Shown here: positions 1 to 8,851 of the stretch, piece after piece
How the letters are laid out: every line of letters starts with the position of its first letter
How positions within the stretch are numbered: position 1 is the stretch's first letter
Assembly (NCBI GenBank): GCA_020049465.1
Contig: JAIFKS010000007.1
Location: 62,001 to 126,000 of the forward strand
Reading direction: 5' to 3'
Length of the DNA stretch: 64,000 nucleotides
Source: a bacterium
Lineage (GTDB): Bacteria; Krumholzibacteriota; Krumholzibacteriia; LZORAL124-64-63
Position numbers and translations under genes: made by a program
Notes under the pieces: model-generated
Told to the model about the DNA's origin: nothing
What the model saw: only the letters and a program-made list of their open reading frames with translations
Database searches by the model: none

Positions 1-821
1 ACATCGGCCGCCGGACGGACATTCTGTTCCGGCGGATCGTCGTTCAGGCGGCACACGGACTGCGTGCCTTCGCGGAAGACGGCGAGATGGCGCCCGCCGG
101 GCGCTATGTACACGGTCCCGGCTTTCAGAATGTCACCATCCGCGGCCTCGACCACCTGCAGCGGTGATTTCGCGTCCAGGCTCCGGGCCAGCGAGAGAGT
201 GAACATCGGCGGCATGTGCTGCACGATCACCACCGGCAGCGGATAGCCGGCCGGCAGTTTCGGGATGACGCGTGAAAGGGCCTCCGGCCCCCCGGTCGAG
301 ACCGCGATCGCCGTCACCCAGAATCCGCAGGTCGGCGCGCGGCCGCCGGCGGGACGGGCGGTCACCGGGGGCGGTGCGGATGTCCGGACGACGGGGCGCG
401 ACGCCCCGCCCCCGTCGACCTGCGACCGCACGGAGGCGACCACCGGCTCCAGTTCGGCTCTGAGCATGGTCACCGACTGTTGGAATCCGCTCCCGGTCGG
501 CTTGCGCACGAACTGCTGGGCGCCCCGCGACAGCGCGGCGATCGTCAGATCGGCGCCTTCGATGCTCAAGCCGCTGACGACGACCACCTTCAACCGCGGC
601 CACCGTTTCTTCATCTGGTCCAGCACCGCCATGCCGTCCATGTCCGGCAGATGCAGATCCAGGAATACGACGTCCGGAGTGTTCTTTTCCGCGGCGGCCA
701 GTCCGTCGGCGCCCCGGCCGGCGACATCGACGGTCTCCACGCACGGCAGATCGCGCAGGACCTCGGCCATGATCTTCTGGAAGACCAGGCTGTCTTCAAT
801 CACCAGGACACGCAAACCCAT
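1..821 (-). CDS. cheB: Chemotaxis response regulator protein-glutamate methylesterase CheB (partial, runs off left edge)
   Basis: The reading frame starts at ATG 821 and is still open at base 1, so the C-terminus is missing. Residues 1 to about 120 form a CheY-like receiver (VLVIEDS acidic pocket, phospho-acceptor Asp in DLHLPDMDG, Lys in FVRKP). After a proline-rich linker the methylesterase domain shows the nucleophile loop AVSTGGPEAL and the histidine motif QHMPP; the catalytic Asp lies beyond the edge. CheB removes methyl groups from, and deamidates, chemoreceptor glutamates once phosphorylated by CheA. It begins 26 bases after the mcp stop and is the last visible gene of the cheA-cheW-mcp-cheB run. 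No cheR is visible; it may lie further left. Confidence 0.95.
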   Translation of the reverse strand, partial: MGLRVLVIEDSLVFQKIMAEVLRDLPCVETVDVAGRGADGLAAAEKNTPDVVFLDLHLPDMDGMAVLDQMKKRWPRLKVVVVSGLSIEGADLTIAALSRGAQQFVRKPTGSGFQQSVTMLRAELEPVVASVRSQVDGGGASRPVVRTSAPPPVTARPAGGRAPTCGFWVTAIAVSTGGPEALSRVIPKLPAGYPLPVVIVQHMPPMFTLSLARSLDAKSPLQVVEAADGDILKAGTVYIAPGGRHLAVFREGTQSVCRLNDDPPEQNVRPAAD

Positions 822-847
822 GCCAACCGCCCTTTCGAGGCCCCACG

Positions 848-2620
848 CTAGAGATTGAACCTGGACACCAGTTCATCCATCCGGCCCGAAAGATCCGCCA
901 GTTCGGCGGCATTGCGACGCGTCGCCTGGATGCCCTTGTCGGTCTCGTGGACCCCTTCACGCACGGCCTGGATGGTGCGTGAAATCTCCTGCGTGCCCTT
1001 GGCGCCTTCATTGACGCGCCGCGAGATCTCCTGCGCCGCCGAGTTGGCCACGCCGCCGCTCTTGGCGATCTCGTTCAGCGTGGCCGACTGCTCCTCGACC
1101 GCGCCCGCAATCGACGTCGAGATCTCGTTCACTTCGCCGATGACTCGACTGATGCCCTCCACCGCCGTGACCGCCGCGGTGGTGCGCTGTTGCATGTCGT
1201 CTATCTCGCGATGGATCTCTTCCGTCGCCTGCGTGGTCTGCCGCGCCAGCGCCTTGACTTCGCTGGCAACCACGGCGAAGCCGCGTCCGGCGTCTCCCGC
1301 GCTGGCCGCTTCGATGGTCGCGTTCAACGCCAGCAGATTGGTCTGGTCGGCGATGTCCGAGATCACCTCGAGCACGCGCCCGATCTTCTCGCTGGCGGAC
1401 TTGAGCTGCACCATGATCTCGACGGTCGACTTGCTCTGGCGGTTCGCGTTGTCCGCGATCTGGGCGCTGCGAACGCTGTTTCTGGCCACTTCCGTGATCG
1501 AAGCCGTCATCTCCTCGATGCTCGCGGCAACCGTGTTGAGCATGTCCGACATGTCCTCGGCGCTGCTGGCGATGCCCGCGATGCTGGACGACAGTTCCTC
1601 GCCCGCCGAACTGACCGTGTTGGCGACATCGGTCATCGACTCGGAATCGGACACCAGCTTGTCGCTCTGGGTGCCAAGGCTGTCGCTGGAGACCTTGAGG
1701 GTCTGGCTCCCCGACTTCATGTCGCCGATCAGCGTCCGCAGGCTGTCGGCCATCGCGTTCAACGAACGGCTCAGTTGTCCGATCTCGTCCTGACGCTCGG
1801 CGTGGGCCACGCGCGCGCCCAGGTCACCCGCGGCAAGAGCATCGGCGAACCGCACGCTCTCGCTCAGGGGGCGGATCAGGATGCGCTGCAGCGCCCACTG
1901 CAGCAGGACCGCCAGCGCCGTCAATCCCACGAGGGCGAAGGCGATCATGCGGGTCACTCCGGCCCGGAAAGCGGCATCGGCCGCATCCAGCGACTGGATG
2001 ACCTCAAGCGCTCCGTGGACCTCGCCGACCTTCCAGCCCTCCATGCGGGCGCCGGTCAGGTCCGTACCGTCCGTGGTGCCCCAGATCTGCCGGCTGGTCG
2101 CAGGGTCGCCGTGGCACAGCATGCAGTTCTCCGTCAACACAATGGGACGGAAATAGCGCAGATTGTTCGCTTCGTGATCGATCTCCCAGAACTCCGGCGC
2201 ACGGTCACGCTCGAGCGCACGCAGCGCGCGGGCCTCCGTCTCGTCGGGTTCGTTGTCGGGATTGCGCGGCGAGAACTTCGGAACCTTGAACTCGTAGTCG
2301 CCGTCTTCGGCGTGTGCCATCGCCGTCCGCCAGGCAGCCACGATGGGCACGGCGCTGATCGACAGGTCCGACTTCCCCTGGTCATGCCAGCGCCGCAGCA
2401 TCGCGACATCGAAGACCCCGTCGCGCCAGCTCTGCTCCATGTATTCCCGCGCGCCCTCGGCTCCGTAGACCACTGCGCGCGCCTTGTCCACATACTGCTC
2501 GTTGACGGAGCGGCGCTCGTCATGCGCCCAGACAACGGTCAGGATCGCGAACAGCATCGTCGGCAACAGCACGCTGGCAAGGGTCACCTTCGCGCGGATC
2601 GACAACCTTTTCATGAACAT
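848..2620 (-). CDS. Methyl-accepting chemotaxis protein with a CxxCH-containing DUF3365 sensor domain
   Basis: A 590-residue receptor. A membrane helix near residues 10-30 is followed by a periplasmic DUF3365/Tll0287-like sensor ending in CMLCHGDP, a CxxCH haem-c attachment motif. Then come a second helix (about 225-245), a HAMP domain and a long methyl-accepting coiled coil with the conserved tip region ([19 protein letters not shown]). I chose ATG 2620 because AGAAAGGA sits just upstream; a TTG 18 bases earlier would overlap that ribosome site. The haem motif suggests redox, oxygen or nitric oxide sensing, which is inference. It is co-transcribed with cheA and cheW, so it probably feeds that signalling complex. 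Normal length for a two-helix MCP. Confidence 0.93.
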   Translation of the reverse strand: MFMKRLSIRAKVTLASVLLPTMLFAILTVVWAHDERRSVNEQYVDKARAVVYGAEGAREYMEQSWRDGVFDVAMLRRWHDQGKSDLSISAVPIVAAWRTAMAHAEDGDYEFKVPKFSPRNPDNEPDETEARALRALERDRAPEFWEIDHEANNLRYFRPIVLTENCMLCHGDPATSRQIWGTTDGTDLTGARMEGWKVGEVHGALEVIQSLDAADAAFRAGVTRMIAFALVGLTALAVLLQWALQRILIRPLSESVRFADALAAGDLGARVAHAERQDEIGQLSRSLNAMADSLRTLIGDMKSGSQTLKVSSDSLGTQSDKLVSDSESMTDVANTVSSAGEELSSSIAGIASSAEDMSDMLNTVAASIEEMTASITEVARNSVRSAQIADNANRQSKSTVEIMVQLKSASEKIGRVLEVISDIADQTNLLALNATIEAASAGDAGRGFAVVASEVKALARQTTQATEEIHREIDDMQQRTTAAVTAVEGISRVIGEVNEISTSIAGAVEEQSATLNEIAKSGGVANSAAQEISRRVNEGAKGTQEISRTIQAVREGVHETDKGIQATRRNAAELADLSGRMDELVSRFNL

Positions 2621-2683
2621 GGACGGTTCCTTTCTCAATCGGGCCCGGCGCCGGTGGCCGCGCGAACATTCCGTCTGTCGCTG

Positions 2684-3190
2684 TCAGTTCCTGGACACCA
2701 GGCTGCGCAGACCCAGTCCCTCTTCAAGTAGGCGTTTCAGGGACAGGACGAGCAGAAGCCTCTCCTCGAGCTGTACCACGCCGCGCAGATGGTCCGCGTC
2801 GATCCCGTTGGCGTTGGCCGGCGGCGAGCCGACTCCCTCGGCACCCGGTCTGATCACGTCACTGATGCCGTCGACCAGCAGGCCCACCGCCTCGCCGACG
2901 GGTTCCTCGTCGACCAGCCCGGCGGCGACCAGCAGCGCCACCTCCTCCGGCGACTTGAGGATCAGACAGCGCGAGTCCGGACCCATTTCCCGCAGGGGCA
3001 GCCCCAGCGAAGGCGCCAGATCGAGAACCGTGATGATCTGCCCGCGCAGGTTCAGCAGTCCGCGCACCGCCAGGGGAGCCCTGGCCACGGGCGTGAAGTC
3101 GACGTTGCGGATGATCTCCCGCACCAGCAGGATATCGATGCCGAGCAGGTGCGGGCCCAGCACGAAGGAAACGAAGTGTGGCTCACGCAT
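2684..3190 (-). CDS. cheW: Chemotaxis adaptor protein CheW
   Basis: A single CheW (SH3-like) domain of 168 residues, typical of the family. It shows the conserved pattern of a short N-terminal strand, LVREIIR, and LLNLRGQIITVLDL. CheW couples receptors to the kinase CheA in the cytoplasm. The start overlaps the end of cheA: ATG at 3190 lies 9 bases after GGAAGAGG, whereas ATG 3196 would be only 3 bases away, so 3190 is preferred. The overlap points to translational coupling. A CheV-like protein is unlikely because there is no receiver domain. Confidence 0.93.
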   Translation of the reverse strand: MREPHFVSFVLGPHLLGIDILLVREIIRNVDFTPVARAPLAVRGLLNLRGQIITVLDLAPSLGLPLREMGPDSRCLILKSPEEVALLVAAGLVDEEPVGEAVGLLVDGISDVIRPGAEGVGSPPANANGIDADHLRGVVQLEERLLLVLSLKRLLEEGLGLRSLVSRN

Positions 3191-6152
3191 GGACATGTAC
3201 CTCTTCCAGCGCCTGGAGGATCGTTGCGGCCAGACGGTCCTTGTCCAGCTTGGTTTCGTAGGCCGTGACGCCGGCGGCCATCCCCGCCTCGCGGTTGCCG
3301 TCGCTTCCCAGCGAGGTCAGCGCCACCACCGGCAGCCCGGAAAGACGCGCCGATGCGCGGATGTGCCGCGTCAGTTCCAACCCGTCCATCAGCGGCATCT
3401 CGATATCCGTGACGACCAGGTCGAATGCGTCAGGGGCCTCGTTCAGGACGCGCCAGGCCTCGCGACCGTCCTTGACCGCGGTGACGGTCGCGCCCAGCGC
3501 CTCGATGTACTTCTTCACCACGGTCCGGAAGAAGGAGGTGTCCTCGGCCAGGAGGATGCGAGCCTGCCCGATCCGCCCCGTCGAACGCTCTTCCGAGCGG
3601 TAGATGTCGGGTTCGGCCGCTTCGAACAGGCCGTAGATGTCCAGGAACACCGTGAGTTCGCCGTTCACCATTCCCGAGCCCAGGATGCCCGTGCCGCGCA
3701 CGTTCTCGCGCTCCACTTCGATCCGGGCCGACACCACGTCTTCGCATTCCCAGGCGATGATCCCCAACGGGTGCTTCACCATTTTCGGAATGATCACGAA
3801 CAGCTCACGCGGCTCCTCCTGCGGTGCCTTCACGGGCAGGAAGTCCGCCAGACGCAGCAACCGCAGCGCTCCGTCCTGGAACTTCAGGAATTCCCTGCCG
3901 CCCACCCTCTGGAGATCGCCCACGGCGACCTTCTCGATGCGGGAGATCAACGACAGGTTGATCGCGAAACGCTCACCGCCGGGAGCGTTCCGGAACAGCA
4001 GCAGCGTCTGGCTCTCGGTGCGGTCGAGATAGCTGTCGGAGTGCTCGTCGGCGCTGACAGCCTTCGCCAGGTCCGTGAAGCGCAGGCCGGCCGCGTCGGC
4101 GATGCCCAGGATATCGAGAATCATCGCCACCGAACCGTCCCCCATGATGGTGGCTCCCGCGTAGCAGCGGGATTCCTTCAAGGATGCCGGCAGCTGTTTG
4201 ACGACCACTTCCTCGCTGTCCATGACTTCATCCACCACCAGGCCGTAGCGATGCGCGCCCATCTTCAGGACGGCCACATAGGTGGCCGCCCGGGCGACGG
4301 CGCCGGCGACGGGGTCGATGCCGAGAAGCGTCGAAAGGCGAACCAGCGGCAGCAGATCGCCGCGAAGGCGCATGACCTCCGCGCCCTGCACCTGTTCGAT
4401 GCGTTGATCGTCGCGTCCGTGGCGCAGCCGCACCAGCTCGTCCAGGCTGACCTGCGGAATCGCAAAGCGACGGCCGCAGACGCGCACCAGGAGCGAAGGG
4501 ATGATGGCCAATGTGAGCGGCAGCTTCAGGCGCGTGCGGGTGCCGACACCCAGCCGGCTGTCGATCTCGATGCTGCCGCCGAGGCTTTCGATGTTGGTGC
4601 GGACCACATCCATGCCGACACCGCGACCCGAGATGTCGCTCACCTGCTCGGCCGTGGAGAATCCGGGCGCGAACACCAGAAGAACGGCTTCGCGATCATC
4701 CATGCGCGCCGACTGTTCGGCGGTGATGATCCCCTTCTCGACGGCTTTGGCACGGATGCGACGTGGGTCGATGCCGCGTCCGTCGTCCTCGATCTCGATG
4801 TTGACCTGGCCACCCTCATGGAAGGCGCGCACGTCCAGTCGACCCGTTCGCGGTTTGCCGGTGGTTTCCCGCGCCAGGGGGTCCTCGAATCCGTGGTCCA
4901 GCGAGTTGCGGATCAGGTGATTGAGCGGGTCTGACAAGGCTTCAACGATGGACTTGTCCAGTTCCACCTCGTTGCCCGTCACGACCAGCTCGATCTCCTT
5001 GCCCGTCTGCTTCGCCAGTTGGCGCACCTGACGGGGCAGTTTGCCGAAGAGAGCTTCGATCGACTGCATGCGCGTGCGCATGATGTTCTCTTGGAGATTC
5101 GTCGTCACCGCGTCCAGATTCACCATGGTCGCATTCATGCCGGGAAGCTCACTCAGCCGTTTCGGCAGCGCCTGCTCGATGTGGGCGCCAAGGTCGGTCA
5201 GGATCCGTTCGATCTGATCGTCCCGATCATGGGAGGAATCATCGGGGCGACCCGACCGGTTCCTGGTTTCCACGATGTCCCGCAGACGCAGCTGCGCCTC
5301 GCCCACGGCTCCGTGCAACGCCGTGAAGATGGCTTCGCCGGCTGCGGTCTCGTTGAATTTGCGGTCCAGGGTCTGGAGCAGCTGGTTGCGCGCCAGGACC
5401 AGTTCCCCGGCCAGATTCATCAGGCGGTTGAGCAGGTCGACCTTGACCCGGAGCACTTCGGACGCGGAGTTCCGCTGCGTGTTGCCCGAACCGCTCGCAC
5501 CGACACCGGCGACCGACAGTCCCGGTTCCGCGACTTCGCCGGCTTCCCGCAGTGCCGGCAGCGAAGCCGGTTCCGGATCCAGGCCCAGCGCCATCCCCGT
5601 CAAGGCGCCGGCGAGATCGATCGCCTCGGCAGCGGCGCCATCGACACCGGTCTCCGCGGCTCTGGCCGTCAAAGGGATGTAGCCGGTACGGCCCACGGCG
5701 TTCGCGGGCGCGGCAGCCGGCGCGCTGAAGGCCGCGGAATCGTTGCCGCTCCCTTCCGGGGCCTCGGCCGCCAGGAACGGCTCCAGTCGGCGCATGATGT
5801 CGCTGGCGTCGATTTCCGCCGAACGCGAAACATCGGCCAGCATCACGCGCACGCGGTCGGTGCCGTCCAACAGCACATCGACCATGGCCCGCGAGACATC
5901 CAGGCGTCGGGAGCGGACCTTCATCAGGACGCTCTCCATCGCGTGGGTCAGATTCTGGACCGCGGTGATTCCCAGAAATCCGCAGCCTCCCTTGATGCTG
6001 TGGATCCCCCGGAAGATGCGGTTGACCAGTTCCAGGGTCTCCTCGGGCGAGACGCCCTTTTCGAGCGTGAGCAGATCGGGCTCCAGGGCGCTGAGATGGT
6101 CCTGGGATTCCACCACAAGCTCAGCCAGCAGTTCGCGATCGTCCAAATCCAT
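3183..6152 (-). CDS. cheA: Hybrid chemotaxis histidine kinase CheA with C-terminal receiver
   Basis: About 989 residues. Domains in order: an Hpt (P1) domain with phospho-accepting His51 in IFRGIHSIKGG; a low-complexity linker (about 130-220); the CheA dimerisation domain; an HATPase with N-box NHLIRNSLDHGFEDP and glycine boxes DDGRGID and GVGMD; a CheW-like regulatory domain; a second CheW-like segment (about 700-860); and a receiver with Asp in VVTDIEMPLMDG. It autophosphorylates and passes phosphate to CheB, CheY-type proteins or its own receiver. Two CheW-like modules plus a receiver are more usual for FrzE- or PilL/ChpA-type systems than for plain flagellar CheA. ATG 6152 was chosen over GTG 6170 because AAAGG lies about 10 bases upstream. 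Confidence 0.93.
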   Translation of the reverse strand: MDLDDRELLAELVVESQDHLSALEPDLLTLEKGVSPEETLELVNRIFRGIHSIKGGCGFLGITAVQNLTHAMESVLMKVRSRRLDVSRAMVDVLLDGTDRVRVMLADVSRSAEIDASDIMRRLEPFLAAEAPEGSGNDSAAFSAPAAAPANAVGRTGYIPLTARAAETGVDGAAAEAIDLAGALTGMALGLDPEPASLPALREAGEVAEPGLSVAGVGASGSGNTQRNSASEVLRVKVDLLNRLMNLAGELVLARNQLLQTLDRKFNETAAGEAIFTALHGAVGEAQLRLRDIVETRNRSGRPDDSSHDRDDQIERILTDLGAHIEQALPKRLSELPGMNATMVNLDAVTTNLQENIMRTRMQSIEALFGKLPRQVRQLAKQTGKEIELVVTGNEVELDKSIVEALSDPLNHLIRNSLDHGFEDPLARETTGKPRTGRLDVRAFHEGGQVNIEIEDDGRGIDPRRIRAKAVEKGIITAEQSARMDDREAVLLVFAPGFSTAEQVSDISGRGVGMDVVRTNIESLGGSIEIDSRLGVGTRTRLKLPLTLAIIPSLLVRVCGRRFAIPQVSLDELVRLRHGRDDQRIEQVQGAEVMRLRGDLLPLVRLSTLLGIDPVAGAVARAATYVAVLKMGAHRYGLVVDEVMDSEEVVVKQLPASLKESRCYAGATIMGDGSVAMILDILGIADAAGLRFTDLAKAVSADEHSDSYLDRTESQTLLLFRNAPGGERFAINLSLISRIEKVAVGDLQRVGGREFLKFQDGALRLLRLADFLPVKAPQEEPRELFVIIPKMVKHPLGIIAWECEDVVSARIEVERENVRGTGILGSGMVNGELTVFLDIYGLFEAAEPDIYRSEERSTGRIGQARILLAEDTSFFRTVVKKYIEALGATVTAVKDGREAWRVLNEAPDAFDLVVTDIEMPLMDGLELTRHIRASARLSGLPVVALTSLGSDGNREAGMAAGVTAYETKLDKDRLAATILQALEEVHVHA

Positions 6153-6233
6153 GCGCGGCAAGCCTTTCACAGCGTGGGAACCGCATCCGGCCCCCCGCAG
6201 GGGTCCGCAACGCCAAGACGGCTGATTGGCTTG

Positions 6234-6260
6234 TTATCGGAAGGAGGGCATTGGGCTTGA
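6234..6260 (-). promoter_or_regulatory. Sigma-28 (FliA)-like promoter for the chemotaxis operon
   Basis: On the minus strand TCAAGCCC, 11 bases, then TCCGATAA. The second element matches 7 of 8 positions of the FliA -10 consensus GCCGATAA; the first matches 4 of 8 of TAAAGTTT, with exactly the canonical 11-base spacing. It lies about 80 bases before cheA, so the predicted start would leave a short leader. Consensus knowledge comes from enterobacterial FliA; use here is inferred. Confidence 0.45.
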
Positions 6261-6280
6261 CGGGAAACGACAGGAAACGA

Positions 6281-7048
6281 TCAGGAAAGACCGGCCAGGC
6301 ACGCGGCGCCGCGAAGCGTCCACTGCTCGTCGAGATGGCGACCCGGACGGGCCAGGAACCGGGCAAGACCGCCGGTCAGGACGACCGGGAGCGACCCGTG
6401 GGCGCGTTGCAGACCGTTGATCAGCGCTTCGACGCCCCCCACGCCGGCGTGGAAGGCGCCGGCGGCCAGGGCCGATTCCGTGTCCGGTCCGGCGACCAGC
6501 GGTGCTTCCGCGAACGGCAGAGGCCGCAGGCGGGCCGCCTGCCGGCCGATCTGTTCGAGCGCGAAGGCCATGCCCGGAGCGATGAGACCGCCTTCGAAGA
6601 CGCCGTCCACCAGGACATCGCAGGTCGTGGCCGTCCCGGCATCGACGATCAGCGCCGAGTCCAGCCCCGCCGCGACGGCGGCGGCGACATTGCAGAGACG
6701 GTCGGCCCCGGTGGCCGCCGGCTCACGCAGGCGATGGCTGAACGGAAGTGCGCTGGCGTGATTGACCGGGCGCACCTCGAAGCCCGCTTCCGCGAGCAGC
6801 GCGTCCACGCGCGGGACCACCGAGACCAGGACCAGGGGCGCCCCGCGGGCGCCGGCGAGCACCGCGCGCGCCTCGTCGATGAAAGCAGCTTCGGTGGCCG
6901 CATCCCGCGGTGTGGCCAGGCTCGCCAGGGCGCGTAGAGGCTTCACCGGCGACCAGACGCCGTTCCTCTGCCTGGGCATGGCGTCGGCTGCGGTCCACGC
7001 CGCGAACGCGACCCTCGTGTTCCCTGCATCAGCGATCAACGCCTTCAA
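6281..7048 (-). CDS. coaX: Type III pantothenate kinase
   Basis: A 255-residue ASKHA-fold kinase catalysing the first step of coenzyme A synthesis (ATP-dependent phosphorylation of pantothenate). Visible motifs: ADAGNTRVAFA at the N-terminus (phosphate-binding loop, Asp7), GADRLCNVAAA in the middle and VDAGTATTCDVL (second phosphate loop). The start is TTG 7048, preceded by GAGGGAGG at good distance; no ATG gives a sensible N-terminus, and longer readings run into birA in another frame. It overlaps the birA 3' end by 20 bases, as often seen for birA-coaX pairs. Last gene of the valS-to-coaX operon. Confidence 0.93.
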   Translation of the reverse strand: MKALIADAGNTRVAFAAWTAADAMPRQRNGVWSPVKPLRALASLATPRDAATEAAFIDEARAVLAGARGAPLVLVSVVPRVDALLAEAGFEVRPVNHASALPFSHRLREPAATGADRLCNVAAAVAAGLDSALIVDAGTATTCDVLVDGVFEGGLIAPGMAFALEQIGRQAARLRPLPFAEAPLVAGPDTESALAAGAFHAGVGGVEALINGLQRAHGSLPVVLTGGLARFLARPGRHLDEQWTLRGAACLAGLS

Positions 7049-7976
7049 GGCCGCCTCCCTCGCCCGTTTCCGGGGTCGCGGGTTGCAGGTGGACATCGCC
7101 GACCCGCACGCTTTCGACCCGCTTGCCGCCGTCCGGCATCTCGCGCTCCACCAGCAGCGCGCCCTGATCATCGATGCCCACGGCCCGGCCGCTGATCTCG
7201 CCCTGCCGCGTGACCAGACGCACCCGCTGCCCGAGCAGGCTGTCGAGCAACTCCAGCGACGGGCGGTACGAGGACCAGCCCTCGTCACAGAAACGATCAA
7301 GTTCCGCCTCGACGCGCAACAGCAGACGGGCGCAGAGATCGCCAAGCCGCGGCACACGGCCGCCTTCGGCGACCACGCTTGTCGCGCCGTCGCGCAGGGC
7401 CCACGGCCATTCGTGGCGCCCCGCCGTCAGGTTGAGGCCAAGGCCGGCGACGACCTGCGCCTCTTCGGCGGAGCCGGCGCGTTCGATCAGGATGCCTCCC
7501 AGCTTGCGCCGGTCGACAACGATATCGTTGGGCCATTTCAGACGCGCGTCGAGACGCTCGCCCTCGCGCAACACCAGCGCGGTGATGAGTCCCAGCCAGA
7601 CCGAGAACCCGCGGTTGAACGCCGCCCGATGCCGCGGGACGGAAACCGACAGGTGCAGACCGCCGCAATCGACCCACTGCCGTCCCTGCCGTCCGCGGCC
7701 GGCTGTCTGCCGCCGCGCCACGACCACGGTTCCCGGGCGCAGTTCCCGCACCGGCGACTGCCGCGATCGCGTCTGCGCAACCCAGCCCCACCCGTCCCAT
7801 CGGCAGAGCCGGCCCAGCGCGTCGGGACCGCGACCGCGCAGGAAATCGTTCGTGCTGCCGACCTCATCCAACAGGTAGAGTTGTCCTCCATCGCGGGTGA
7901 AGCGCGGCCCGGGCAGGAAGGCTTCCAGCCCGAACCAGTCCCGGTCGATCGGACCGCTGCCCGTGCGCAGTTTCAT
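7029..7976 (-). CDS. birA: Biotin--[acetyl-CoA-carboxylase] ligase (class I, no HTH domain)
   Basis: A 315-residue biotin protein ligase. The catalytic core shows STNDFL, the biotinyl-AMP loop GRGRQGRQW and KWPNDI, followed by the small C-terminal SH3-like domain with EISGRAVGIDDQGAL. There is no N-terminal winged-helix repressor domain, so it is a monofunctional ligase that attaches biotin to carboxylase carrier proteins. About 20 extra residues lie between STN and the GRGR loop compared with short class I enzymes. Its ATG overlaps the nadC stop (ATGA), implying coupled translation, and its end overlaps coaX. Confidence 0.92.
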   Translation of the reverse strand: MKLRTGSGPIDRDWFGLEAFLPGPRFTRDGGQLYLLDEVGSTNDFLRGRGPDALGRLCRWDGWGWVAQTRSRQSPVRELRPGTVVVARRQTAGRGRQGRQWVDCGGLHLSVSVPRHRAAFNRGFSVWLGLITALVLREGERLDARLKWPNDIVVDRRKLGGILIERAGSAEEAQVVAGLGLNLTAGRHEWPWALRDGATSVVAEGGRVPRLGDLCARLLLRVEAELDRFCDEGWSSYRPSLELLDSLLGQRVRLVTRQGEISGRAVGIDDQGALLVEREMPDGGKRVESVRVGDVHLQPATPETGEGGGLEGVDR

Positions 7977-8848
7977 CGGAGATCCAGATCCAGGCCGATA
8001 TCCAGAGCCGGTGCCGAATGGGTCAGCCGTCCGACCGAGACCGCATCCACCCCGGTTCGCGCGTACGCGCCGATCGTCTCGAGCGTCACATTGCCGGAGA
8101 CCTCCAGCTTCGTCGCCGATCCGGCCGCCGTGCGGGCCGCCACCGCCGAGACCACCGACGCGACTTCGAAGTTGTCCAGCATGATCCAGTCCACATCCAG
8201 CGCCAGCACGGCCGTCAACTGTTCGAGTGTGTCCACTTCGACCTCGATCGCCAGCGCTGGAAAATTCCGGCGGGCCCGGGCCACCATGGCGGCGATGCCG
8301 TCGCCCGCGGCCCAATGGTTGTCCTTGAGCAGCACCCGGTCGAAGAGGCCGAATCGGTGATTGCTCCCGCCACCGCAGCGCACCGCGTACTTCGCCAGCG
8401 CGCGGTAGCCCGGCAGCGTCTTGCGCGTGTCGAGCACCAGACACCGCGTTCCGGCCACCGCGTCGACGTAGCGCGCGGTCACCGTCGCGATGCCGCTCAG
8501 GTACTGGACGAAATTCAGCACCGTGCGCTCGCCCGTCAACAGCGAAGCCGCCGGACCCGACACCCTGGCCAGTTCCTGTCCCGCTGCCACCCGGGCGCCG
8601 TCCATCAGCAGCGGTTCGACGGCCACCCCGGGGTCGATCTGGCGGTAGACCAGCGCGGCCAGAGGCAGTCCCGACACCACGCCCGGAACGCGCGCGGTCA
8701 ACGCACCGCCCGCGCGGGCACCGGGACGCACGGCCACGGCCGTGCTCACGTCGCCCGCGCCGACGTCCTCGCGCAGGCTCTGCGCCACCAGATCGTCCAG
8801 CCAATCGCCGGCCGGAAACGTCACGAGTGGTCCTTGTCCCGCTGCCAT
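7973..8848 (-). CDS. nadC: Nicotinate-nucleotide pyrophosphorylase (carboxylating), quinolinate phosphoribosyltransferase
   Basis: 291 residues, normal length. It converts quinolinate and PRPP to nicotinate mononucleotide in de novo NAD synthesis. Recognisable features are the N-terminal open-faced sandwich domain, the catalytic TRKTLPG segment, AVRCGGGSNHRFGLFD and LLKDNH, and the C-terminal barrel ending in VSVGRLTHSAPALD. ATG 8848 has GGAGG at proper distance. It starts three bases after uvrB ends and overlaps birA by four. The nadC-birA-coaX order groups cofactor metabolism genes. Confidence 0.96.
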   Translation of the reverse strand: MAAGQGPLVTFPAGDWLDDLVAQSLREDVGAGDVSTAVAVRPGARAGGALTARVPGVVSGLPLAALVYRQIDPGVAVEPLLMDGARVAAGQELARVSGPAASLLTGERTVLNFVQYLSGIATVTARYVDAVAGTRCLVLDTRKTLPGYRALAKYAVRCGGGSNHRFGLFDRVLLKDNHWAAGDGIAAMVARARRNFPALAIEVEVDTLEQLTAVLALDVDWIMLDNFEVASVVSAVAARTAAGSATKLEVSGNVTLETIGAYARTGVDAVSVGRLTHSAPALDIGLDLDLR

Positions 8849-8851
8849 GGG

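Noticed and set aside
6261-6290. Three GGAAA direct repeats at 11-base spacing across the coaX stop
   Set aside because: Short, imperfect and partly coding; no function suggested beyond chance.
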